Shown piece by piece: positions 19,552 to 29,153 of a DNA stretch of 64,000 nucleotides (position 1 is its first letter; every line of letters starts with the position of its first letter). Under the pieces are notes generated by a model, which saw nothing but the letters and a program-made list of their open reading frames with translations, was not told where the DNA came from and did not search any database. The stretch lies in assembly GCF_003003005.1 (NCBI RefSeq), contig NZ_PVTR01000004.1, positions 62,001 through 126,000 on the forward strand, in the 5' to 3' direction. Origin of the DNA: Mongoliibacter ruber. Lineage in GTDB: Bacteria; Bacteroidota; Bacteroidia; Cytophagales; Cyclobacteriaceae. A program made the position numbers and the translations under genes.

Positions 19552-20652
19552 TCAGGCTAAAGGACGTTGTAAAATTTGCAAATAAGCTTCAACAGCTTTT
19601 TCCTTAGAAAATCGAAAAACAGACCTTGATATTGCTTCTTTTTCCCATTCATATTGTATGGCATCAATGATGGCCGCGGCGAAAGCTTCTTTGGTACTTT
19701 CCACTACCAAGATTCCATTGATATAGGGAAGTATGATATCAGATGGACCGCTTGGACAATCTAGACTTACCACTGGCAAACCATAGGAATTGGCTTCAAT
19801 CAACACATTGGGAAAGCCTTCATAATGTGAACTTAGTACACAAACCAGCGCTTGTTTGTAATATTGGGCTACATTTTGGCTCTTGCCCACAAGACTGACA
19901 TTATGCTCCAAGCCTTTGGAAAATACATGATTTTCGAGGTCTTGCTTTTGATCTCCATCACCAACTAGACATAACTGTAAGTCTGGATTCGACTTCAATG
20001 CGATTTCAAATGCATCAATCAAGAAAAACAGGTTTTTTTGGGCTTTCAATTTCCCCACAAACAAAACCATATTGCTCTTTTCAGTATTCAATGGCTGCGT
20101 TTGAACTGGAATTTGATCCAGAAAATTAAATATTACCGTGACAGGAACTTCACTCTTTCCTTTGAGGGATTCAAGTTCATTCTTCATCCCCGTGGATTGG
20201 GCAATGATATGATCTACATCAAAAAACCACCTTTTAATCAGGTATTGACTGACCCATTTGTGCCAAAAACTTTTCTCATGTTTGAATTTTTCTCCAAGAC
20301 TATTGATACTTCTGGCTACGATATGGAGGTCCATTTTCCATAATTTCCGGATCAAAACCAAAACGACTGAGAGCTGAAAAGTAAATACCAAGATTTGGCG
20401 TATTTGATTTGCTTCAATGGTACTTTTTAACCTGAAAAGGGACTGTCGTGCATGGGCTACTTCAAGGTTGATCACACTGACATCCGGCGATAGGTTATCA
20501 GCCAATACGGCTTCTCTAAGTTCCATTACAATGATACTTACTTTATGACCGTTTTCTGTCAACGCATTGGCCAGGTTGACACAGTTTTTCTCTGCCCCTC
20601 CCAAACGGAGAGAATTGATCAGGAAAAAAAACTCTTGCTTCTTTAAGCCCAA
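19552..20652 (-). CDS. GT4-like glycosyltransferase with a TTG start
   Basis: A GT-B glycosyltransferase. NSLRLGGAEKN near the N-terminus, VLFVGKLKAQKN, LVGDGDQKQ and SHYEGFPNVLIEANSYG (EX7E) define the family. No ATG is available near the start: the frame opens after a TAG at about 20709, and the candidate starts are TTG at 20703, overlapping wzz by 50 bases, or TTG at 20652, one base after the wzz stop. I prefer the latter (366 residues) because it gives the usual short N-terminus and tight coupling. It is followed after one base by the polymerase gene. Sugar specificity is unknown. Confidence 0.87.
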   Translation of the reverse strand: MGLKKQEFFFLINSLRLGGAEKNCVNLANALTENGHKVSIIVMELREAVLADNLSPDVSVINLEVAHARQSLFRLKSTIEANQIRQILVFTFQLSVVLVLIRKLWKMDLHIVARSINSLGEKFKHEKSFWHKWVSQYLIKRWFFDVDHIIAQSTGMKNELESLKGKSEVPVTVIFNFLDQIPVQTQPLNTEKSNMVLFVGKLKAQKNLFFLIDAFEIALKSNPDLQLCLVGDGDQKQDLENHVFSKGLEHNVSLVGKSQNVAQYYKQALVCVLSSHYEGFPNVLIEANSYGLPVVSLDCPSGPSDIILPYINGILVVESTKEAFAAAIIDAIQYEWEKEAISRSVFRFSKEKAVEAYLQILQRPLA

Positions 20653-20653
20653 T

Positions 20654-21715
20654 TTATTCTTTAATAGGCTTGAAAAATAAAATATAGGCCACTGATAAAG
20701 CAAAGCCTAAAAACAGAAACACGACGATATTCAAAACCAATTTAGGACTTGACTCTTTCAAAGGTTCATAGGCTGGTTCAAGCACATTGAACACAGGCAC
20801 TGACCTTTGCACTCTGATTTTAGCCTGCTCTACTTCCTGAGCCAAATTATTAAACACATTGAAATAGATAGATACCTCATTTCTGAGTTGTTCCTCTTTT
20901 ACTTGAGCAGCAGCTGATATAATGTTACGATTTCTATCTCTGAAAGAAGCCAAATCATCCTGGGACTTGAAATACTGCCTTTTTGCCTCATCATATCGCT
21001 CCTCAATAAATTCTAAGTTTCTGATATCAGCACTTGACTTGTAGTTGATCACATATTCAGACAAGTATTCATAAGTAAGGTCTACCAATTTAGAAGCTAC
21101 TTGTGGATCTTGGATTTTGACCTGAACCGTCACTATTCCAAGAGACATATCCACTTCGGCACTTACCCTGCTTCTGATCTGAGAGATGGCGGAATTTTCC
21201 CTTCCGGAGAGTTTCCTGTTGGCCTTTTTCTCTTGAACTTGCTCAGTACTTTCTACCGCATCTTTTTTGGGTTCGCTTTTTTTGAAAAGCGAAAAGAACC
21301 TGCCCGGTAATTTGAAAATTGTTTGCAAAAGGCTCACTTCCTGATGTCTGACAAAATATTCCTCAAGCGTCAATGTTTGTCCTACACTAGGAAAATAAAA
21401 TTCCTGCTTGATCAAGTACAAGCCAAATGGCGTACTCGCTACCACATCAGGATAAAGGTTTGGCGGAATGGAACTACCGGGGTTGGTAGGCATATTTAGA
21501 CCTGCCAAACCAGCCAAGCCGCCCAGATTACCTGGTAACCTACTGGATTGTTCTACAACAGGAAGTAATGTGCTTTTGGTAATATACTCTTTTGGAGTTG
21601 TGGCAAAATTTATGATTGCCAAAACCAAAGCAACGGCGAGGGAAATGATTATGATTTTTTTCCCTTCTAAAATGGCTTTCAGGACATCGGAAAGCCTAAG
21701 CTCTTCTTGTTTCAT
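20654..21715 (-). CDS. wzz: Wzz-type chain-length determinant protein
   Basis: An inner-membrane polysaccharide co-polymerase of 353 residues that sets chain length together with Wzy and Wza. It has a transmembrane helix at about 20-38 (IIIISLAVALVLAIINFA), a large periplasmic region with coiled-coil character (DADEAKRQYFKSQDDL-type heptads around 220-300), the proline-rich stretch EPAYEPLKESSPK, and a second helix at about 328-348. It ends right after that helix, so it has no BY-kinase domain. A basic, hydrophilic insertion at about 145-175 (KKSEPKKDAVES) is unusual. It overlaps the downstream GT4 frame and the upstream GT4 gene (20 bases). Confidence 0.88.
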   Translation of the reverse strand: MKQEELRLSDVLKAILEGKKIIIISLAVALVLAIINFATTPKEYITKSTLLPVVEQSSRLPGNLGGLAGLAGLNMPTNPGSSIPPNLYPDVVASTPFGLYLIKQEFYFPSVGQTLTLEEYFVRHQEVSLLQTIFKLPGRFFSLFKKSEPKKDAVESTEQVQEKKANRKLSGRENSAISQIRSRVSAEVDMSLGIVTVQVKIQDPQVASKLVDLTYEYLSEYVINYKSSADIRNLEFIEERYDEAKRQYFKSQDDLASFRDRNRNIISAAAQVKEEQLRNEVSIYFNVFNNLAQEVEQAKIRVQRSVPVFNVLEPAYEPLKESSPKLVLNIVVFLFLGFALSVAYILFFKPIKE

Positions 21716-22811
21716 CGATTAATTTTTTGGCCCTAGCATCCCAGGTATAATTTGTAAGAAAATCTTCTTTTGCCTTGTCGCCTAAATTAGCTCTAAATTC
21801 AGCATCTTCTAGTTTTTTTAAGGCATATATCCATTGAGAAATGTCATTCCCTTTCACAAGAATACTATTTTGTTCATTCAATACTTCTCTCAGCACAGGC
21901 AAATCAGAACAGACGATTGCTTTTCCAGCCGCCATATATTCAAAGATTTTAAGAGGTGACATCCACTTTCCGGTTTTTACTTTTCCGGCAGTACTGACCT
22001 CTGTCTCATATGGAGCCAAAAGTACATCGCATTTCATTCTGATGTTTTCAGCTTCTTTGTGATTGAGATATCCGTAAAGAGTTACATTTTCACTTTCATT
22101 GAATTGGGATTTCACCTCAGCAATTTGTTCAGGAGAACCTCCTACCAATAAAAATCTGTAGTGAGGACATTGCCCAATCAAGCTCAAAATAGTCTCTATA
22201 CCCCTACCCTTATAAAAACTCCCAACGTAACCTACCTTGATGATTTTATCTTCTTCAGGCTGGCCGTTCAGTATTTCGGCTGAAGTGGGATCGGCGGCAT
22301 CAGGCAGGATAACTACTTGACTATCGCTCAATTGGTAATTATTGGTATAGTGTTTTTTTAAGGAATCTGTGATGACACCCAAAAATTTAAAGTTGCTTCT
22401 TTTGATCATTTTTCTGAAAAAATAATCATTTAAAGCGCTCTCATCTTTGATGGGATAGTGAGATTCATAAGCAATTGGCACCTTATTCAATAAAGAACAG
22501 ACAAAACAGCATAAAAAACTACGTCCATAGATAAAGTCCGGATTTAGCTTTTTGATAATATTCGAAGCATCCAATGCAAATCTCAATGCCTTTCCTTTGT
22601 ATGCAGGCCATTTGGCATATACTACTTCAAACAAATGGTCTACATTGTAAAATGCGTGCACGTCCTCAACATACAAATCACTTTGGATTTTTGGGACTAT
22701 CAAAGTAACCTCGTGTCCAATTCTTGCCAGGGCATGGCACATTTTCATGACATGGACGGAATTGGCATTTCTGGAAGGAATAATTGAACTAGCTATGTAT
22801 ACGATTTTCAT
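21696..22811 (-). CDS. GT4-like glycosyltransferase
   Basis: A 371-residue GT-B enzyme beginning MKIVYIASSIIPSRNANSVH at the ATG at 22811 (an in-frame TTG two codons earlier is less likely). The donor domain has KVGYVGSFYKGRGIE and SPLKIFEYMAAGKAIVCSDLP, the form found in WbuB-like GT4 enzymes, where the first glutamate of the EX7E pair is not conserved. It overlaps the genes on both sides by about 20 bases, so it belongs to a tightly coupled run. Sugar specificity is unknown. Confidence 0.87.
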   Translation of the reverse strand: MKIVYIASSIIPSRNANSVHVMKMCHALARIGHEVTLIVPKIQSDLYVEDVHAFYNVDHLFEVVYAKWPAYKGKALRFALDASNIIKKLNPDFIYGRSFLCCFVCSLLNKVPIAYESHYPIKDESALNDYFFRKMIKRSNFKFLGVITDSLKKHYTNNYQLSDSQVVILPDAADPTSAEILNGQPEEDKIIKVGYVGSFYKGRGIETILSLIGQCPHYRFLLVGGSPEQIAEVKSQFNESENVTLYGYLNHKEAENIRMKCDVLLAPYETEVSTAGKVKTGKWMSPLKIFEYMAAGKAIVCSDLPVLREVLNEQNSILVKGNDISQWIYALKKLEDAEFRANLGDKAKEDFLTNYTWDARAKKLIDETRRA

Positions 22812-23895
22812 CCACAATCTTTGTTAAAAACTCCTCTACTTCTGCACTCAGTCTTTCTTCAGAAAAATGCTGACTTGCATATTTTTTTGCTTTGCTGCCC
22901 ATTTCTTTTCTGAGCTTGGCATCTTCCAACAGCCTTCTCACATCTTTTTGCATTTGATCTTGTGTACCTGACACAAATCCCAATCCTTCCGTAAGAATAA
23001 TATTATCAGGGTCAAAACTGAGACTAACTGTTGGAATGCCCTGCATCCAAGCTTGAATAAAATTGTTACCAAAACCCTCTGGTTCACAGGTATGCACCAG
23101 TAATTGTGCGTTCTTTAAAATACCGTTGACTTCTTCTGGTGTTCTTTTGCCTAGATAATGGAAATTAGGCAGGCTTTCAGCCTCCGAAACAACTTGCTCA
23201 TAACTTTGCTGCTGGATCGGACCGATCATGAGGAATAAAAATTCCAAATCCTTACAATTCTTGGCCAATTCAATATATGCTTCAGGTCGCTTTGAAGCTT
23301 TTATGCTGGAAACCCATGCCACATATGGCTGTTCGCTGCTAAAAGGCTCCGTTACTTTAGTAACTGCATTCTTAATCACCTTCTGTAAAGGAACTTCCAA
23401 TTTTCCAATGAATTCAGAATTCAATGAAGTGAGTCCGGAAATATCCTTCAGGTAAGAGAACTGTCTTGCTGACTGAAGTTTCTGTTTCAGTATACTTAGT
23501 TTACTTTTCAATTTCCCCTTGAGACCTTTAGGTTTCATGGGTTTGTAGGCAAACCTAGTGACGTCATTGATATGAGAAACTGCATACACAAAAGGGATAT
23601 CCAATGTTTTTGCAACAGGAATGATCTTGTCCAACCCATGTTTATTGTACCTCCAATAAATCACATCAGGTTTATGTTTTTCAAGAAAACCTTTCACGGA
23701 AACCCTACTGCTTTTGTCAAAATCAACAATGGTGTAATTGTAAGAAAAAGAAGGTTCAAAATCCTTTGGAAGAGATACAGCGCCATAGACCACTTGATGG
23801 CCAATTTGACTCAGGCCTTTAGCTATCAAATCACACTGCATTTCAGAACCGCCTAAGGCATATGAGATGTGTTTGTTGATAATGAGTACTTTCAA
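22789..23895 (-). CDS. GT4-like glycosyltransferase with a TTG start
   Basis: A GT-B glycosyltransferase of 368 residues. MKVLIINKHISYALGGSEMQ at the N-terminus has the family's glycine-rich turn, and EPEGFGNNFIQAWMQGIPTVSL near residue 275 is the donor-binding EX7E-type region, with the second glutamate replaced. The start is TTG at 23895, four bases after the preceding gene's stop; the first ATG in frame is 18 codons in and would remove the conserved first strand. A lysine-rich insertion near 125-145 (KPKGLKGKLKSKLSILKQK) is unusual and may bind the membrane. Sugar specificity is unknown. Confidence 0.85.
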   Translation of the reverse strand: MKVLIINKHISYALGGSEMQCDLIAKGLSQIGHQVVYGAVSLPKDFEPSFSYNYTIVDFDKSSRVSVKGFLEKHKPDVIYWRYNKHGLDKIIPVAKTLDIPFVYAVSHINDVTRFAYKPMKPKGLKGKLKSKLSILKQKLQSARQFSYLKDISGLTSLNSEFIGKLEVPLQKVIKNAVTKVTEPFSSEQPYVAWVSSIKASKRPEAYIELAKNCKDLEFLFLMIGPIQQQSYEQVVSEAESLPNFHYLGKRTPEEVNGILKNAQLLVHTCEPEGFGNNFIQAWMQGIPTVSLSFDPDNIILTEGLGFVSGTQDQMQKDVRRLLEDAKLRKEMGSKAKKYASQHFSEERLSAEVEEFLTKIVDENRIHS

Positions 23896-23899
23896 GATA

Positions 23900-24844
23900 T
23901 TAATTTGAAATTCTTGCTATAAATGAGACAATTTTTGAAAAGAAGCCCTTTTTCACCATTATCAGGTTATACTCATCGTCAGTCTTGTTCATCAATTGAC
24001 CTACCTTTTTGAAGTAAGCCCTTTTTCCAATTGGATTATCTATTCGCTTGAAATACTGGTACATCCAAAAGTATGAATTTAACTTCGATGCCTCTTTTTC
24101 TTTTTCAGAAAGAGACGACCATATTCCTCCTGAGTGTCTTAAATATACAGCTGGCTTGATATCTGACATGTACTTTCCCTTACCAAATTGACCCAAGAAA
24201 GCAGTGAGTAGGTTATCTCCATTCTTGATATATTTGGCTTCAATACAAGATTCTCTGATATTCCCCATATTTCTATACATCATAGAGAGGGTAAGGATGT
24301 GGCTACTTCCCGAAATCAGGTCCTCAGCTGAGCTATCTTTCTTTTTTTCGTCACTCATTTTGGAATCCTCCAAAAGCTTCCCTTCTGGATCGACTACTAC
24401 TGCATCATGGTAAGCAATCACATAATCGTCATGAGATTCTAAAAACTCAGCTTGTTTCTGCAATTTGGTAGCATCCGTCCAATAATCGTCGCCTTCACAT
24501 AGGGCTAGATATTTACCTTTGATCTGACTGAAAAAAGGTTCGCGTAAAGCTTTCTTTTTTGGGGATCTGTAAGAATTAACCTCCTGAAAATATATTTTTA
24601 ACGCATTCGGATATTTTTTCTCATATTCCCTAAGCTTTTCTACAGTCCCATCATCAGAGGCATCATCATGGATAAGAACCTGTACCGGAAATGTCGTTTC
24701 CTGCATCAATATCCCCTCAATACACTCATCAATAAAATTGACATGATTGTAAGTCATAGTCCGGGTAGTTACCAAAGGCTGAGTTCCATCAGGCCATTTT
24801 TGGTCTTTGATCGGTACGGGATTCTGCAATGGGGTATAACTCAT
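23900..24844 (-). CDS. GT2-like glycosyltransferase
   Basis: A 314-residue GT-A glycosyltransferase, started at the ATG at 24844 (MSYTPLQNPVP); the open frame continues 39 codons upstream into the cyclase gene, but that part is not family sequence. HDDASDDGT is the donor-binding turn and CEGDDYW carries the DXD. The stretch VTTRTMTYNHVNFIDECIEGIL is typical of a bacterial subgroup with unusual acceptors. It is the first glycosyltransferase after the enzyme island (15 bases after the cyclase gene), so it is a candidate for transferring the modified sugar made there (inference). Confidence 0.86.
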   Translation of the reverse strand: MSYTPLQNPVPIKDQKWPDGTQPLVTTRTMTYNHVNFIDECIEGILMQETTFPVQVLIHDDASDDGTVEKLREYEKKYPNALKIYFQEVNSYRSPKKKALREPFFSQIKGKYLALCEGDDYWTDATKLQKQAEFLESHDDYVIAYHDAVVVDPEGKLLEDSKMSDEKKKDSSAEDLISGSSHILTLSMMYRNMGNIRESCIEAKYIKNGDNLLTAFLGQFGKGKYMSDIKPAVYLRHSGGIWSSLSEKEKEASKLNSYFWMYQYFKRIDNPIGKRAYFKKVGQLMNKTDDEYNLIMVKKGFFSKIVSFIARISN

Positions 24845-24858
24845 TTTTTTGATTTTTT

Positions 24859-25872
24859 TTAAACAGTCGCTATAGGTGTAAGTGGGGAACCTACAGCTCC
24901 CGTAAGTCTCAGCGGTGGGGCGGTCAGTAAGAACCTGCTTCTGTTGTTGGCCTTTAGCCATCCAGCCAAATCACATAACTGCCATAATTCACCTAAATGA
25001 ACGCCAAGCCTAAACAAACACAGTTCATGGATGGGCAAATTACTTCCTTGCTTCCCTTCAGGCACTTTTTTACCAACAGCCTCTACAGCCAGATTATCAG
25101 AAGCAATGGCCGAAATACCTGAGTCAATGATCCATTGCAATAATTTGGGGTCAAAGCCGTCCAAAACAGCACAGGCTTTGGTTATACTTTCATCCGGCTT
25201 TCCTTTCATCCTGAGTATCATTTGATCTAGCCCAGTCCACAAACATAAAATATCCCCTTCCTCAATTTCAACTTTTTGTTTTTCAATCAATCTCATCAAA
25301 TCGTCATATCCCACCTCTTTCCTCGGGAATTCTCCAAACTCACTGAATAGATCAACCAATACGCCCCTTCCCTGCACACCATGAAAGGCCATGTTTTCCA
25401 TTCCCAGGGCTTTGGCTTTGGTTTCATTTTTGTCGTTCATGACTACATCTTCACCGACACGGAATCCATTGTAATAAACGGCTTGGGGCTCACCGCTGTC
25501 CATTACATCAAATAATGCTCCTCTATGCGCCAAGCTATCCCATTGGGTGGAGTATTGGGTGTGCAACAACACCACGTCATCGGAACCTATATCGGTATGA
25601 TTCGGATCGGTTTTGTTCCAAAAATAATTGAAGTAGGGTTCATTATTGCGGATAACGGGCTTCAATACGGGAGGAAACCTCACCTTGTTGATCACCTGAC
25701 CGCCAGGATAATCAAGTGGTAAACTCAGGCAAAAAGTCAATCCTTCCTTTACTTCTGCTATACCTTGTTTTACTTTTTCGGCAGTGATCAGGTTCAGTCT
25801 GCCCAATTGATCGTCTTCTCCCCAATCTCCCCAAGTGGAGTTTTCAGGTCTTTTTATCCATCTTTTAGCCAT
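24859..25872 (-). CDS. Cyclase-family hydrolase (kynurenine formamidase-like fold)
   Basis: A 337-residue member of the cyclase family (PF04199), whose members are metal-dependent hydrolases or dehydratases such as bacterial kynurenine formamidase. The metal site HXGTHXDXPXH of the short formamidases appears here as HTQYSTQWDSLAHRG: the aspartate and final histidine are kept, and the central histidine is glutamine. This form also occurs in a longer subfamily (as recalled), in which the protein starts with a conserved WGxxDQLG-like segment, as here (WGDWGEDDQLGRLN). The substrate is unknown. It is the last enzyme of the island and lies five bases from the lyase gene. Confidence 0.75.
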   Translation of the reverse strand: MAKRWIKRPENSTWGDWGEDDQLGRLNLITAEKVKQGIAEVKEGLTFCLSLPLDYPGGQVINKVRFPPVLKPVIRNNEPYFNYFWNKTDPNHTDIGSDDVVLLHTQYSTQWDSLAHRGALFDVMDSGEPQAVYYNGFRVGEDVVMNDKNETKAKALGMENMAFHGVQGRGVLVDLFSEFGEFPRKEVGYDDLMRLIEKQKVEIEEGDILCLWTGLDQMILRMKGKPDESITKACAVLDGFDPKLLQWIIDSGISAIASDNLAVEAVGKKVPEGKQGSNLPIHELCLFRLGVHLGELWQLCDLAGWLKANNRSRFLLTAPPLRLTGAVGSPLTPIATV

Positions 25873-25877
25873 CCTGC

Positions 25878-27221
25878 TTATAGTTTTTTCAGTACTTGAT
25901 CTATCATTTTCTCTGATACCCCCAGATAGTTTACCGGGTCAATCAATGTATCAATTTCAGACGCTGAAAGCACAGCTGTTATTTCAGCTTCCTGCATCAG
26001 GGCTTCTTTTAGGGTTGTTTTATTCTCGTGTGCCTTACTTGCTGCGGCATAAACCAGGTGATGTGCCTTCGCTTTTCCTACTTTGGGAGCCAATCCCATC
26101 ATCACGGCTTCCGACATCAACAGACCTCCTCCCAGATCCAGGTTTTTTCTCATAGTGGCTTCACCTACCCATAAATTTTCAAGAATAAAACGCGTATGTT
26201 TCAAGGATCCCGACATCAGCACAAATGCCTCAGGAATCACCATCCATTCTATATTCATCTGTCCCACTCCCCTTTCGTGTTCCTGGATCATTGCTGTCAG
26301 TTGAGAGCCCACAAGTTCACGCAGTTTAGGTGCAATGGCAATGATAGGCTCGCAGGAAATCGGATTTCTTTTTTGTGGTAAGGTAGTACTGGCTCCCCTG
26401 CCCACCTCAAATGGCTCACTCAGTTCACCTACTTCTGAGCGCATCAAAATTGCGATTTCATTAGCGATTTTGGCAAAAGTTGCTGCCATCAATGCAAAAA
26501 CAGACACAAGTTCAGCCCAGCTGTCCCTTGCTGTATGCCATGTAATGTCCGGGGCTTTTAACCCGAGAGCCTTCATCATGATTTGCTGCACTTCAATTCC
26601 CCTGTCACCCAAGGTGGCAAAGGTTCCGACAGCTCCTGCGCATTGTCCAACCAGCAATCTTTCTTTCAATGACTGAATCCGCTCCCTGTGGCGTAGCATT
26701 TCGTCCAGCCAGACCGCGGCTTTGTAACCAAATGAAATGGGTGCCGCCAACTGCTGGAATGTTCTACCCGCCATGACAGTTTTAGCATGCTTTTTTGAAA
26801 GCTCAGCTGTAGCCTTAATAATCCCATCCAGGTTGTCTTCAACCTGCACCAAACCCGCTTTCATCTGAAGAACCATGCCGGTGTCTAAAACATCCTGAGT
26901 AGTCGCTCCATAATGTATCCATCGGGCAGCTTCAGCGCCACAGGCTTTGTTGAGCTGCTTGACAAACGGGAGTATGGGAAAACCCACTTTATCAAACTCA
27001 GCTTTCATTTCCGCTAGGTCCAGGTTTTCAGGTTTCCCCGACTTCTCAATGGTTTCCGCTATGCCTGCAGGAATGATATCGAGTTTCTCCTGAGCCTGAG
27101 CAAGGGCGATTTCGGTGACAATCCAGGCTTGTAACCTGCTGTGGTCATTGAAAACAGCACGCATTTCTGCAGTGCCAAACATATCTTTGTAATAATCTGA
27201 GTCTAATATTGAGCTAGGCAT
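25878..27221 (-). CDS. Fumarase/aspartase-superfamily lyase (PcaB/adenylosuccinate lyase-like)
   Basis: A 447-residue enzyme of the superfamily that forms or breaks C-N or C-O bonds by adding to or eliminating fumarate-like acids. The signature loop is [15 protein letters not shown], and the upstream conserved blocks [13 protein letters not shown] and [11 protein letters not shown] are those of adenylosuccinate lyase and carboxymuconate cycloisomerase. No purine or aromatic pathway genes are near it, so a housekeeping PurB role is unlikely. In the island it could attach an amine to a dicarboxylate or remove one (inference). Its start overlaps the acyltransferase stop by eight bases. Confidence 0.8.
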   Translation of the reverse strand: MPSSILDSDYYKDMFGTAEMRAVFNDHSRLQAWIVTEIALAQAQEKLDIIPAGIAETIEKSGKPENLDLAEMKAEFDKVGFPILPFVKQLNKACGAEAARWIHYGATTQDVLDTGMVLQMKAGLVQVEDNLDGIIKATAELSKKHAKTVMAGRTFQQLAAPISFGYKAAVWLDEMLRHRERIQSLKERLLVGQCAGAVGTFATLGDRGIEVQQIMMKALGLKAPDITWHTARDSWAELVSVFALMAATFAKIANEIAILMRSEVGELSEPFEVGRGASTTLPQKRNPISCEPIIAIAPKLRELVGSQLTAMIQEHERGVGQMNIEWMVIPEAFVLMSGSLKHTRFILENLWVGEATMRKNLDLGGGLLMSEAVMMGLAPKVGKAKAHHLVYAAASKAHENKTTLKEALMQEAEITAVLSASEIDTLIDPVNYLGVSEKMIDQVLKKL

Positions 27222-27903
27222 CCTTTAAATTCTTTGCTATTTCTTTAAGTTTTTCAATTACTGATTCATCTACTTTGGTAGCATAGATCAACTCTAAATT
27301 TGATTTGATCACCTCCAATGGCCAATCCCACCATTTTATTTCCAATAATGATTCAATGATATGTTCAGGAAACCTCTTTCTGATTGGCTTTGCAGGGACA
27401 CCCGCCACTATCGTGTATGGCTCCACATCCTTGGTCACTACTGCGCCGGCGCCAATAATTGCGCCATGACCTATTGTCACTCCTCTGTTTATTATTGCAT
27501 GGGCAGCAATCCAAACATCATTTTGAATGCTGCACTTAGGGGAGGATTCATATTCTGTAGGTTTTTCGCTTATTCCCGAGTACAGCTTCTGAAACCACCA
27601 TCTGGAATGGGTGGTAGCCAGGTCAAAAGAATGATTCTTTCCTCCTATGGAAACATTCCAGGAAATAGAACAGAATTTCCCGATTTCTGCATGTTTAATG
27701 ATTGTATTAACTCCAGTGTAGGTCAATGAATCAATATCAGATTTTTGAATTAGGTTTCTTTTATTGATTGCTACATAAGGCGCAATTTTACTTGAATGAA
27801 CCTGGCTATGGTCACCTATTGAAGAGTTCTCCCCTATAGAGCTTGACCTAATGTCAGTTTCAAGATAAATTTTCACTGATTGATGTATGAAGTTTTCTGC
27901 CAT
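27214..27903 (-). CDS. Hexapeptide acyltransferase (CatB/Vat-like)
   Basis: A 229-residue left-handed beta-helix protein. Repeats such as [12 protein letters not shown] and VHSSKI are followed by the sugar- or drug-acetyltransferase loop [20 protein letters not shown] and by [30 protein letters not shown] and [13 protein letters not shown]. This places it in the CatB/Vat (xenobiotic acyltransferase) group, close to many O- and N-acetyltransferases of surface polysaccharides. A likely job is acylating the amino sugar made by the 33601-34686 aminotransferase, with acetyl-CoA or an unusual acyl donor (inference). It lies two bases after the ATP-grasp gene. Confidence 0.8.
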   Translation of the reverse strand: MAENFIHQSVKIYLETDIRSSSIGENSSIGDHSQVHSSKIAPYVAINKRNLIQKSDIDSLTYTGVNTIIKHAEIGKFCSISWNVSIGGKNHSFDLATTHSRWWFQKLYSGISEKPTEYESSPKCSIQNDVWIAAHAIINRGVTIGHGAIIGAGAVVTKDVEPYTIVAGVPAKPIRKRFPEHIIESLLEIKWWDWPLEVIKSNLELIYATKVDESVIEKLKEIAKNLKDA

Positions 27904-27905
27904 GC

Positions 27906-29153
27906 CTAAGGTCTGAGGTTAATATGGTTTAGTTGCTTACCATTTACATCGAGTACTTTGAAACTGCCATAGACTTGTTTGGCTTTGACCTTTAATTCAG
28001 AAATGCTTTTGCCTTTGGTTATAAAAGCACCAATTCTATTGTTACTTGAAAATTCGGCACCTATCACTGCCCCTTTGGTTTTATAGGGAATAAAAAATTC
28101 AATCAATGAATGGTCCATACCCGTATCAAATTCAATTTCCCCGAATTTCCCAGGTTCTACATATATATTATTGGTAGCAAAATAGTCAGCCTGGTTTTGG
28201 GACTCGGGTAATCTTGGCAATAGTCCTAACAACACATCCAAACTTGCCTGCAAGGTATCAAATCCTGTTACTGTTGGGATAATTTTGTAACTTAAACCAC
28301 CTCCTATCCTTAGGGCAAATTCTATAAGATATACTTTTTGGTCTTTTATCAATGCCTGAAAAAAAAAAGGACCTGATTTCAAAGACAATCCATTTACGAT
28401 GTTTTGGGCTATGTCAGAAAATTCTTCTGTTACAGCATTCGAAAAATACTTCTTGGGCACACAGGTGGACCCAATTGACTGCATAACAGCATCAGCCCCA
28501 GTTTTTAGCTTATTTTTAACATTGAACATGACAGTAGTTGCTTTGCCATCGATGACAAAACAATCCACCTGCACCTCAGTACCTTCGACAAATTCCTCAA
28601 TAAACACTGATTGTGAAGGGCTAAAACTCCGGGACCTGTCTATTATTTGGGACAAGTTTTCCAGATTTTCAATTTTCAAAACACCCTTTGAACCGGTGGT
28701 GTCAACTGGTTTGATAACCAAAGGAAGATTGAGAACCTTCAAGTTTTCAATAGAGAACTTTTCAATAAATGGTGCGGTATTGATCTTATTTTCAACACAG
28801 AATTTTTTCAAATTCAGTTTGTTGTTTATCAGGTTTGTACTTTGGAAACTATGCAAAACAGGTAAGCCAAGTTTTTCTGAAACATAGCTTGCAACCCCAT
28901 TCGCCTGATCAATACAAATTGACAATATAAGTTTTGGCTGAAATTGGTTGGCGATTTCAAGTACTTTATCTTTATCCAAGGTAGACTCTTGAACATGATG
29001 GTCTGCCACTTCTTTTGCAGAAGGGTTTTCCAGGTAATCTATAAGAACTGTAAAGTACCCTCTCTCTTTCAAATTGACAATAAGCTGCTTATGGGGGTTT
29101 GTCCCTCCAAGGACAATTGCCACAGGTTTGCCGTTTATATTACTTGATGTCAT
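27906..29153 (-). CDS. ATP-grasp ligase
   Basis: A 415-residue ATP-grasp protein. The N-terminal Rossmann-like domain starts [16 protein letters not shown]. The central ATP-binding region shows [16 protein letters not shown] (the lysine-rich strand and mobile glycine loop), [19 protein letters not shown], and [13 protein letters not shown] for metal binding. Such enzymes join a carboxylate, via an acyl phosphate, to an amine or thiol. Its C-terminal domain (about 300-415) is of the kind seen in amino-acid and peptide ligases. Here it probably couples a small acid made by its neighbours to an amine. It overlaps the dehydrogenase gene upstream by 14 bases. Confidence 0.82.
   Translation of the reverse strand: MTSSNINGKPVAIVLGGTNPHKQLIVNLKERGYFTVLIDYLENPSAKEVADHHVQESTLDKDKVLEIANQFQPKLILSICIDQANGVASYVSEKLGLPVLHSFQSTNLINNKLNLKKFCVENKINTAPFIEKFSIENLKVLNLPLVIKPVDTTGSKGVLKIENLENLSQIIDRSRSFSPSQSVFIEEFVEGTEVQVDCFVIDGKATTVMFNVKNKLKTGADAVMQSIGSTCVPKKYFSNAVTEEFSDIAQNIVNGLSLKSGPFFFQALIKDQKVYLIEFALRIGGGLSYKIIPTVTGFDTLQASLDVLLGLLPRLPESQNQADYFATNNIYVEPGKFGEIEFDTGMDHSLIEFFIPYKTKGAVIGAEFSSNNRIGAFITKGKSISELKVKAKQVYGSFKVLDVNGKQLNHINLRP

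Noticed and set aside
25878-27221. Housekeeping adenylosuccinate lyase (PurB)
   Set aside because: No purine genes nearby and block sequences such as WHTARD resemble carboxymuconate cycloisomerase as much as PurB.
28399-28887. A 162-codon open frame opposite the ATP-grasp gene
   Set aside because: Antisense to a conserved ATP-binding domain; low complexity, no motif.
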